Assembly (NCBI RefSeq): GCF_043641665.1
Contig: NC_092183.1
Coordinates: 13,660,001-13,724,000, forward strand
Length of the DNA stretch: 64,000 nt
Reading direction: 5' to 3'
Source: Enoplosus armatus
Lineage: Eukaryota; Chordata; Actinopteri; Centrarchiformes; Enoplosidae
Below are positions 1 to 41,782 of the stretch, piece after piece. Positions within the stretch are counted from its first letter, which is position 1. The number at the start of each line of letters is the position of its first letter. A model generated the notes under the pieces. The model was not told where the DNA came from, did not search any database, and saw only the letters and a program-made list of their open reading frames with translations. The position numbers were made by a program, and so were the translations under genes.

Positions 1-2372
1 GGTTTTTTGTGACAAACACTTTGTCTGTTTTTCCAGGTGTTTTAGACTCAGAAGAAACACTTAGCAGATGTGTACAATCTGCTTTGTGGCTACTGTTTCA
101 GTCTCCACGCCTAATCTATAATGTCCCAATGCGAGCAGACTTTTTCCACAATTTTTCACTATTATCAGATCTAATAGAAGATTCTATGTTTTAATTTGTG
201 CAAAATTGACTCTTTAACCTGAAATTTGGTTAACGTCTACTCTTTCGCTCTCTCGTCATTGCCGAGATGCAATAAAGAAGCCTTTGATGTTCAGCACCCA
301 TTTGCTTTAGTTGTAAGGTACCATAACAGGGCTTTGGCTTTACATTGGAATACTAAGGTGTGGCTCTGTTTTATAGGGAAAAATAGCAAACAGAAAATAG
401 CATGCAGCACTCTGCAGGATCAGACTTTTTTTAGAGAGAGATGAAGAGAAAGACAGAGAGCAGAGAGAAATGTAGAAACACTGTGGTTTTGGCCTTTTCT
501 ATATTGTCTCCCTCAGGAAAGAGCCATTTCCTGAGATGCACTAGAAATCGTCCAGCGGATGTTGATGTTTTGCTTTCCAGCCCACTGTTGTTAATGTTGT
601 GGCATTCTTGAGAAATAACAGCAGATCTTTTAAATGTAATTTGGCTTTGTCTGTCTGTCAGTGTTTGTCTCTCACTCCTGTTGATATAGTTACTGTGGAT
701 TTCCAGAGTCAGCATGGCTGGCTCTCATGGATCTATTAGAACAGTTTGTGCTCTGCAGCCTCCCAAAGTGCTTTAAACCCCCCCGCTGTTTCCTTCTCTG
801 GGACACCCCTCTCACCTCATGGCTCTTCCCTCATTAAACCAAAAGAGCCGGTCACGCAGAGCTTCAGTTTGACCAGTGATGCCCCATATTTGGAGAAGCT
901 CTAGCTCCTGCTGTGACCTGCTGAAGTGCAGGATCCAGTGCAGTCTTTCTTATCTCTTTATTTATGAAAGCTCCTTCCTGCTGGAATCTGTCATGCTGTA
1001 TCAGATCTTCTACTTATGACCACGGAGGGAAGATACCAATATACTGAACTAACTAACTGTGGACAGCTCCCTTACTCACTGTTATTGTTACTTTCCTATG
1101 ATTGGGTGTGATGATGTCAAAACCATTGCATTAGAGATTCAATAAAGTGGCACAGAATGTGAAGCTCTTGGCATCCAAACACATCGATTATACAACATAA
1201 TTTACTAGGGAAAAACTTCTGTAGGTACATATTTTACTTGCAAAAGATCCAGCTCTCAAACTTTTCTAACCGTTGTTAGATTGTTGTGGCATTGTGGGTA
1301 ATGTAGGCCTCTTTTGACAAGGAATAAGAATCACTGATTCTGCTTTTATTTCCTTAATTTAGGGATTTTATCTGTGCAAAATTGAATTGAGTCAATAGGT
1401 TTTAATAATATATTATACAGCTCTGGCAGTTTGTAGCAGAATAATGAGACCTCTTTTTGACTACGTTGGCTGATATGAAACCCGTAGATGAGGCCAGCTC
1501 CCGAATGTGGGGCACAGTCATCCCGACTAGGCTGTAACTGACCTGGATCCCTCTCTTTGTGACCTGACCTGCAGCTCAGAAGGGAGATGCATTCAGACGG
1601 GACAAAGTGTGTCCGTGTGTGGAGCCAGACAGGGCCAAAACGGGGCCAAAACGTCTCACGGAGGGAGGCGGTGGATCAAGCCCAAGAGAAATATGTTCTA
1701 CTGTGGGACGATTATAAGTTAGAGTGGTCGGATATGCAACAATTCTGCAAGATTGGAATTGACTTTGAGGTCCTGCACAGAGCTGAAAGGTCAATATTTT
1801 ACTGTTCAGATCAAAGCATCAACCACGTGTGCACAATCAAGTGTGTGCTGATTAATCCATCAGCATGTGGAGTCCACTGCACTAATGTAAGACCAACAAC
1901 ACATGTGAGTTCAGATCTGTCTTCAGTGCATCATTACAGTCCTATAGAACATTGCTGATGCCTGTACCCCCTCTCACCCACATGCATTCCTCCATGCGTC
2001 CTTTCTTTATGCCTGCTACCTCAAGTGTAAAGAGGACACTGTTTTCCCAGGTCTGCTGTGGGCCTCTGTCGTACCATCCAGTTATTAATAAAGGTTAAGC
2101 CCTCCCACACGTGTAGCCGCACTCATAAAGAGCATGTTGCTACATGTGCAGTAATCTTTCTGTCCCCCCAGCTTGTATATTTCACAGGTACTCCCTCTTT
2201 TCAATGACGGCTCAGTGTGCTCTGTAGCACAATGAGTTTTAGGCTCGAATCAGGTTCGTTTCTTTGTTAATGTTTCAGCCGAGAGGGGACTGAAACTCCC
2301 TCTTCTGAAAAACCAGGAGTCCCATGCCTTGCAGGGCTCTCATGTACCCTGATTATATTCCCATTTTTCAAT

Positions 2373-2374
<2 letters not shown>

Positions 2375-2403
<29 letters not shown>
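2375..2403. repeat. (GT)n microsatellite
   Basis: About 14 uninterrupted GT units in non-coding DNA. Confidence 0.95.
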
Positions 2404-4241
2404 CCAGCCGGCCTACTGTACACATGCATTGTTTTCCTGAGGCGTTGACAAGTGATTTATAGGCTGCCACCTGATTCAGATTGGCGTTTTGCCCCAAAGC
2501 AAGGCAATAAAGAGATTGAAGAGTGATAAACATATTTCTGAACTTTCTCACCATTTGTTCTCTATTTGTTTATTTGTGTCTGTCTCAATGTCTGTACCAG
2601 TCCGGCTTCCTCGGTGGCAGCTGGTAATCCACTTCAGCTCTGCTACCAGGAGTGTCCCGTGTGTCCTTATAAGGGCAAACTCACTTGTGGGCTTGACACA
2701 AGTGAGTTTAAAGCACTGATCCGATCTACTGCCTGGCTGCACTCTAACCTCAGCCTGCTCTGGAAATTATTACTGTAGCCCTCATTTCATGCACAAACAC
2801 ACAGACCCCCCCCCCCACCTCTCACTCATACCCATACACGTGGACTCGCGCGAACACACATTTCTTGCAGAAAGTATACATACTCCTTTGTGTCAGGGAA
2901 TTTGCTCGACACGTCATAGTTCACAAAGTAGAAAGTGTTAAGTACCAAAACAGCCAAGCACGTGCACACCCACTGGGAGTCAAAAGGTCGGGACTCGGCC
3001 TGAGGGGTCGTTGTGCTCCCAGACAGGGCTGGGTGGGTGGGTGAGTGTGGGAGGGTGAAGGTAGATGTTGTCCACACACCGGGCTGTGATGTTTGACCTG
3101 ACCTTTGTAAACCACAGCACACAACACAACTAGAGAGACACTCATATGTAGTAGTTTTAGTATCTATAACAAAATGAGACGCTTTTCTGTTCCTTTCTTT
3201 GAAGAATGTTTTATGTTTTTTTCCACAAAAACTTGTCTAAATAGAATAGACTATATAAAGAATAAAATATCCCTATTTTTATATACAGTCTGTGGTACAG
3301 AGACATATATAAGCTTAGATATCATAAGTGGTTGATAAATGTTTCAGTTGCTAGACTAAATGTTCTAATGAAGAAAAATAGAGGGGTGTAATTAGGACAA
3401 ATCTGAACTTGTACAATATTTGCTTTCTGTTTAGCTGAGTGGTCTGACTCTTTTCACTTCCACAGGTTTAACTCAATCCTGTTTCAGTGCTGCGCCCACA
3501 GGGTAGTTGTTATAGCGTGTGTGTGTTTAGCTCGGCTATGGACAGCAGACCCACTAAATAGCAGCCCAGTATATTTTAACTACCTGCAGAACCTTGACTT
3601 CTTGCCATATTTGACCGCTTCTGAGGCTGTTTCCATGTGTGGCGCAATAAATTAAACACACTTCACAAACTTGGAAATCATATTTAAACTGGTTTCTCTC
3701 ATGTGTAGCAGATGAGTTCAGAGGGTGTTTCTGTCCTCAGGAGTGTGTCACCAGCTGGTCAGGATTACTGCTAAACCATGAACGCTTTCTAATTGGCCGT
3801 GATTGATTGAGCTGCTTCAGTCGGATGTCTTTGGATAGGTTTGAGGTTTTAACTCCAAAGAAAGCTGCTGCTCGGCAGGAAGTGACTCAACGCGACCAGC
3901 AGTACAGTACAAGCCTTAGCAGGTCTGCTTGTGAAATATTAAAACATTTTTGTTGTATCTTGCTCCTCACCACGGTATGATTCCAGACAAATAAGGTAAT
4001 CAGGTTTATATCAGTGAGTAAGTGCATTTGAATAAAAAGAGTTTGAAGCAGTCGCCCCAGTTTCTACAGGATAGTCTTTTCTCTCCTCACCCCGTCAGTC
4101 GCTAACACCTCCTCCATCTTGTTCCTAACATTGTATGTCACCGGCTGAGTCAGGTGAGAGGCCAACAGGTGTTACAGCAGCTTCCTCAGTGCCGCTGATG
4201 AGTCTTCAGTAAGTACAGCAGAGCAGACTGTAACATGACTA

Positions 4242-4285
4242 CCCCCCCCCCCCGCGCACGCTGCCGCCGCCGCCGCCGTCGCCGT
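4242..4285. repeat. C-run followed by GCC triplet repeat, CpG-rich
   Basis: A run of 12 C is followed by a GC-rich bridge and repeated GCC triplets, with an unusually high CpG density for this window. A CRE-like TGACGTC lies just downstream, near 4309. It could be a small CpG promoter patch, but no exon or ATG supports that. Confidence 0.7.
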
Positions 4286-5406
4286 CATTAAAGGTGCTGA
4301 CAGCTCAGTGACGTCTCGCTGACTGCATCATTTTCAGTAAAACATATTTGTGTGTGTGACCTATTTGTTGTGTTTTATGTCTGACTCATACGTCTGTTAG
4401 CAGTAAAAAGCGTGAAAAGCTTTCTGTCTGGGTGTAACGGCTGCTCTCTGGGCCACAGTGTTGTTGTTGTTTTGAGCCACAGTGACTGTTGGTTACCCAG
4501 AGGTCTGTGGCCCGGTTTGAAAAATGCCATTGGGGATGGTCAGCGGTGTAAGGTGGTGTCACTGTGTAACTAGATTGATCCCCCCCCCCCCCGTCCCACT
4601 GACACAGTTCACTCTCTGTAAAGACCACTGTGATGTGGAGGTTTTGTCAAATGGACTCTGTTTCTCCACGAGCGCCTGTTTCCGTCTCTGGTACTTTAAC
4701 GGTTATTCTGTTTTCTTTGGCAGGCACCCAAGTTTAAGGTGTGTTTTATTTGCTTGGGTTACGCCCACTCATTGCCTGCCTGTGCAGGGAATTTATTGGT
4801 CGACTTTTTTTTTTTTTTCCCTCTTTTCAAATTCGTAAAGGAAAAGTCAGTTAAAGCCACTGTCTTGGTGCCAGCTGGAGTGGCCAGTTGAATTTAGTGT
4901 TTACATGTTGCAACCAATCCAAACTGACTCGACATGCAGCCATCTGTGCACTGATTGGTCCATTTGAAACTCCTTGTTTTATAGCAGGTAAAAGTCAAAG
5001 TGCTGACGTGCACATGTAGGGATTGTTTTTCATCTCTTATCATCACATCATGGCTGTTATTACGCTCGCTGTGTTTCTAGAAAGATTACTGTAACTGATT
5101 CAGACAGTTCTGCACTCTATCACATGCTCTGAGTTTGGGAGTCGTCCATGGCCTTTTTATTTTGTCGAACATTTTCTTATGGGATTTTGCTTTACGTTTA
5201 AACTGATATGCACAGTACATGCAGCCTGTTTTGAAATGCTAAGCTAAGCAGAAGTTGAGTAGAGACCAACGCTTGAGGCTGTTCTCTTATATCTCAATAA
5301 TGAATAAATAAATCAGTCAATCCTAAAACTTGGCAGCGTACTGGCTATATAATCACATCATGACATTCAAGCTTGACAGTGTGGTAACAGACAGCTCCCT
5401 TGGTTA

Positions 5407-5408
<2 letters not shown>

Positions 5409-5452
<44 letters not shown>
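5409..5452. repeat. (GT)n microsatellite
   Basis: About 21 GT units with a single T insertion near the left end. Confidence 0.95.
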
Positions 5453-5454
<2 letters not shown>

Positions 5455-7456
5455 GCATGGGAGAGAGACACTGGACAATGGTAGAAATGAGCAAGTGTGT
5501 TGTCATTTCCTGTCTCCTCCTGATTTCCTTGCTTCACAATCAAAAACTCACCGCTGTCGCTGCTGGTCGTCGTATCATCTCCCTGCTGGGTTGGATCCAA
5601 ACCTAGTTCCTGATCAGCAGATTTCCCTACCATCTCTTTCCTTGTGAGTCAGCAGGAATGTGAGGAATGACCTGTATGAGGCCTGGCCCTTTCCCACCCA
5701 GCTCTCATCTGCCCATTTTTAGGCATTCCCAGGGTCCAGCTTCTCTTTCATTTTTCTCTTTTTCACTTTGTCATCCTTTCTCCCTGTTAACCGCTTTACT
5801 TTGCCCTCTTATCCTTCTCCTCTTCCCTCATGTCCTTTCTTCTTTTCTGAGCACTTTCTCCTCTTGCCCATTATTTTCAGTCAGCTCAGCACTTTAAATT
5901 TCCACAAATTACAGTATATAGGAGAGCCCCTCTGAGCTATTGCAGCTTGGGCTGCATACTTTCTTACACCACAGCGAGACCTCAAAACCACTGGCCCTCT
6001 TCATCTCTTATGAGACCCCCCCCCATCCTCCTCCGGGCCCAGCAGGGTGGGGTGGGGGGGGCACATCAACCCCCTTTTCAACCCATCAGGGTGCAAGGCT
6101 TAGCTTAACAACCACATCCAGCTCCCTCTAGTAGAAACCAGTTGGCATGCAAAGGTTTGTGTCTCGACTAACTGGTGCAGCAGGAAACCTTAAAGTGTGT
6201 GTTTGTGCGTGAAGTGTATCAGAAAGCAGGAGCTGCTCATCTCTGCATGTGTTGACAGGTTCCCGCTGTCGGCCAAAAGACAGATCTGTCTCTCACATGA
6301 CAGGAGAGGACTCCCTCTACCCTCCCATGCTCACGGCTGTTGCTAACATGAAAGCAACCAGCTCGCTGACTGGTGTGTCTGTCTGCAGGCGAGCTTTTAT
6401 ACACACATGCACCTTAATTGCTCCTCTTTAAGTTTAAAAAAAATAAACCCTCTAGAGCTGATGAAATGGCTCAGTAAGTGTTTCAAGTGAGCCACTTCAA
6501 CGCCTGAGTCTCTGGGGCCCCCTGCAGCCTGGCTACTGTTCAACCAAGATGAATTACAGCCAGAGAAGAAGACACCTGGCTGATGGGTCGACCCGGAGAG
6601 CTGAACACTTCTTTCTTATATCCGAGCACCAGCTGTTGCCGTGCCTGTTTCTCATCCTCTGCTCCTGGCTCAGGTGGTCCTGTCTTTTCACATTAGCGAA
6701 GTCAGATCACTTGTCATCACCAATCTATAAGCCGATCATCGGCCCTGCTGACCCTGTAACTCCCTACCACACATTTAAAACTAAGCCAGGGACGTTCAGT
6801 CTAGTACTGTCTGGAAGTCACACACCTGAATGATAGTTAAATGTATTACCTGTCAGCTATGACTCTCATTAGGCTGCCGTAATTGACAAAACTTATGGTC
6901 AACAGCCATGCCAGTGGCTCTCTTGCTGACGAACCACAAATGTGCTGGTGATGCTCGAGTAAAAGTCAGGGGATCACCAAAGTCAGTAGGAATAATCCTT
7001 TAATCACAAATTCCCTTGAAGGTGGATTCCTAAACATTTTAGGATACTCTGTCTCTCTGGCGGGACAGCAGTGTGTTATGGCAGATTGACTCAAAGTCTG
7101 CTCCTGCTTGTAAACAAGTGTTTATCCCTGTTTGACAGGGTTAATTACAGAGGGCAAGAGACGGCGACTGAAAGAAGTTAGAGCTTCGACCTTATGCTAT
7201 GAGCCCTACAGTTCTGCTTATTCACCGGCCTGTACTTACTCAGAAGACAAGCCTTTGACCCTTCACTGTAACAGTGGATTCTGAACTGTGTGGCCATTTC
7301 CTCACCATGTTTCTGTGCAAAGTGTGACAAGTGGCTAATCTTTGCAAGCCAAATGTTTGCCGTCCTGTGTGGCGTCCCACTGTGCTGGTACACTTTTAAC
7401 ATTTGCATTTGTCTTCATGCCCTCTTGTTGTTTGTCTTTTTATGTTGTGCGTGTAG

Positions 7457-39293
<31,837 letters not shown>

Positions 39294-40764
39294 CCCCTCC
39301 CCAGCTCCGTCTTCACTGGATGAGCGCCTCCACACTGACGAGGGGGCGGGGTCACAGAGTTGCTCATCTCTGATGGACAAGTTGGGGATTGTGTGTGTGT
39401 GTGTGTGTTTGTGTGTCAGTTTGCTTATTATCTTTGTTGGCAGTGGTGATGTGTATTCATTATTTCAGTTCTCTTCTGAACACACATTGTCTTGTCTCTG
39501 AACACAAGTCCACCTCTCCAGCAAGAGAGCGCCAAAGTTTTTGTAAGACTACCTTTTAAGCTTTAAAATTTTACATCTTTTTTTTTGTACTCAGCTTTAT
39601 ACCAGGTAATATTTAACATGCAGTGGCTTTGTCACTACACTAGTGGACTGAAAAACACATCAAGAGAGAAAAGAGAAATATATAGTATTTCCCCTTTTTA
39701 AGTTATTTATACCGACATTGTTCTCTGCTACACTTTTGTAATTATTGAAATTTGCTAGCATTGCTGTTGGTAATTCCATTGAAGTAGAAAAATACACCCA
39801 ACCATATGAAGCATTATTTGGTTTTCATTTCGGTACTTTTTCTTTTCTTTTTTTTTTTTACCAAACTCGGGTCGCTTGAAGTATTTTAATTAAGTTATTA
39901 TTCTCATGTTGATGTAATCCATTAGCATTATTTACTACTTGAGCACAGGGATGTTCCTTCTTCTTTGTTCAAATGTATGCAGCACTGTTATTGTTGCTGT
40001 CCAGCGCTGAGTAATCTCACCTTTCTGAACTCTTTACGAACATTTTACCCCTCCTGTAGTACTGTATCATCAGAATCTTATTCTAACAGCAAAAATGATT
40101 GCAGTTCAACACATTTTTTATTCAGGTAGGAAAAAAAGAGGAGTAGGTTGCAGTCTGATGTCATACAGCTGAATTACTTGACAGCATTATGTACAAAACA
40201 CCTCACAGCATCACTGCCTTGCCCTGCCAGACACACTCACACCGCTCTTTTAGAGGGCTCCTTATTTATGCTTGAGTAGATTCTTTTTGAAATATATAAT
40301 TTTGTATTTTGTTAGTGTGTACATTATGCTTTTGTTTAAAGTGAGTCAATAAGCTCAAGCTACCACAATGTTTTGTGAAAGGAGTAGGGGTCACTTTTTG
40401 GACGAGTTAATGGGCCTGATGAAAGCCGGCTTTCTGTTGTGTAAACATGAGTAATCATGACTGCACATAACTACCAATTGTATATTTTACGAAGTGAAGC
40501 TAAAGAAAATTTTTAAATTAATATTTTTATTCTGCTTGTAAAATTAAGGTTCTGTTTGAGAAGATGTCTAAAATCTGACCAGAGCTGATTCTGATGAAAC
40601 TTATTTCTTAAAGCTCTGTTTTAGTAGATTTAGAGAAGTTATTTGAGAATTATTCCACTGCTGCCAACTGAAAAACGAATTCCTTCCACAAAGCAGTGAG
40701 TGCTGTACATAAGAGCTTTAACACCTTATAATTTCATGTTTCTGTGCACCACAGTTAAATGTGA

Positions 40765-40776
40765 ATTAAAATTAAA
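40765..40776 (+). terminator. smtn: Possible distal smtn poly(A) signal (tandem ATTAAA)
   Basis: Two adjacent ATTAAA hexamers, about 1.47 kb after the exon B stop. No perfect AATAAA was found on the plus strand between 39294 and here. The call is weak. Confidence 0.3.
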
Positions 40777-41020
40777 CCAATTTGAGAAATGGATGCGTTT
40801 GTTGGGGATTATTGCTCTGAATCATCTCATAACACACATTTTCATTTTCCACACCAGATTATTCCTGTCGAGTGTCAGACATGCTTACGTTCATTCTCTA
40901 CCTACGACTAGAGTCTGCGATCTGCCATATCTACAGTCTGGAGTGTAAAAGGAAACAGACATGAGAACATGAACACAACAAGGAGCAGGGAAGAGATCTT
41001 TTTTTTTTTCTTTGAGATAT

Positions 41021-41026
41021 TTTATT
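41021..41026 (-). terminator. selenom: Poly(A) signal AATAAA of selenom
   Basis: TTTATT on the plus strand reads AATAAA on the minus strand, about 525 nt downstream of the selenom stop. Confidence 0.65.
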
Positions 41027-41090
41027 ATTTTTCTCTTTTACAACTTTTCCACTTGAATCCTCTTATGTGTATCAGTCCAACCCACCAGAA

Positions 41091-41153
41091 CATGTAACAT
41101 CAACCTCCGGCCAGTCAGACAGTTTTCAGCCTGAGGCTTCATTCAGTTTCACA
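41091..41153 (-). promoter_or_regulatory. selenom: Candidate SECIS element of selenom
   Basis: On the minus strand, ATGA (41142-41139) and TTGAT (41103-41099) can form the non-canonical SECIS quartet. Above it, CCTCAGGC (41136-41129) pairs with GCCGGAGG (41111-41104) except for one A-G mismatch. Unpaired AAAA (41126-41123) sits 12 nt after ATGA, as expected for the conserved apical adenines. Below it, GTGAAAC pairs with GTTACAT-type sequence. It lies about 400 nt after the stop, inside the 3' UTR. Mammalian SELENOM is known for CC instead of AA in the loop; here it is AA. Folding was done by eye. Confidence 0.6.
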
Positions 41154-41551
41154 GCAGGTAGGAAGCAATCAGACACACAAGAGAACTCGAGTGAGGTGAA
41201 GATCCTGCAGTCAGCTGACACATGATGGACCAAAACACAAAATAAAACATACACACTTCCAGTCTTTGTGTGGTAGAGTAGAAAAGCACTCACAAAGCAG
41301 CCTGTTGGATTATTATCGCTGCAAAAAAAGAACAAACGGCAACAACAATATGTGCAAATTCAGACTGTGGACCTTTTTAAAGGCCTTTTTGCTGATGCTA
41401 AGATTGTGTCCTTGCCCAAGGGCTGATCCATGATCTGCTGGCCTTGAAATGACAAGCATTTCTGTCATCAACTGCAGTAACCAGCTGGTCGTGGAGCAGC
41501 TATGGGGCAGAGTGGTACTGTGAGATTCCTACTTTTCTCCACTCTGACGGG

Positions 41552-41782
41552 TTATAGGTCAGTATGCTTGACTTCTGCGTTGGGCTCTGAGGAGGCATTC
41601 TCCGTGGCAAGAGAGGAAGTGGAGGGTTTGTACGCCGGCTCGTCTTTGAACGGACTGTCTTTGGCAGGAGAGAAACGGAACTCCTCCGGCACCTCGTCCT
41701 CAGGTTGAGCCTTCTTGTAGAAGCCCAGTTCCTCCAGCAGCTTGTTGATCTCAGAGCGGGTCATGTCAGACAGAGCGATCCG
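41552..41782 (-). CDS. selenom: selenom exon 5
   Basis: Acceptor CTCCACAG (minus strand). It encodes [39 protein letters not shown] and a longer acidic/Ser tail ending EVKHTDL, with stop TAA at 41554-41552. The start of the exon is highly conserved; the tail is divergent. Confidence 0.95.
   Translation of the reverse strand, partial: RIALSDMTRSEINKLLEELGFYKKAQPEDEVPEEFRFSPAKDSPFKDEPAYKPSTSSLATENASSEPNAEVKHTDL

Larger units (their letters stand above)
1..7456. other. Non-coding stretch: upstream region or first intron of smtn
   Basis: I find no exon here with both splice borders and a recognisable protein. Open frames are short and unrelated to known domains. The first smoothelin exon in this window starts in phase 0 without an ATG, so an initiator exon must lie to the left, probably outside the window, or be hidden here. 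The stretch holds a (GT)n at 2375-2403, C-runs near 2806, 4242 and 4580, a GCC-repeat patch at 4263-4285, a T-run near 4805 and a (GT)n at 5409-5452. Confidence 0.6.
39294..41551. other. Convergent 3' UTR region of smtn and selenom
   Basis: AT-rich, with no coding exon. The left part is the long smtn 3' UTR and the right part (41005-41551) is the selenom 3' UTR on the other strand. ATTAAA variants at 40765-40776 on the plus strand are the best smtn poly(A) candidates. Overlap of the two transcripts is possible but cannot be judged from sequence. Confidence 0.6.

Noticed and set aside
1587..1958. 123-codon open frame near the left end, considered as the missing smtn initiator exon.
   Set aside because: No resemblance to the smoothelin N terminus (MxDExxxxLDExxLRxLL) and no phase-0 donor at a matching place.
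5400..5650. Cys/Val or His/Thr repeat open frames over CA/GT tracts (also near 7396, 9351, 10425, 11560, 11833, 21597, 45488, 45849, 57377).
   Set aside because: These are microsatellite translations with no coding support.
41440..41480. Palindromic ATGACA...TGTCAT hairpin in the selenom 3' UTR, first considered as the SECIS.
   Set aside because: It lacks the paired TGA on the 3' side and the apical adenines at the right distance. The structure at 41091-41153 fits better.
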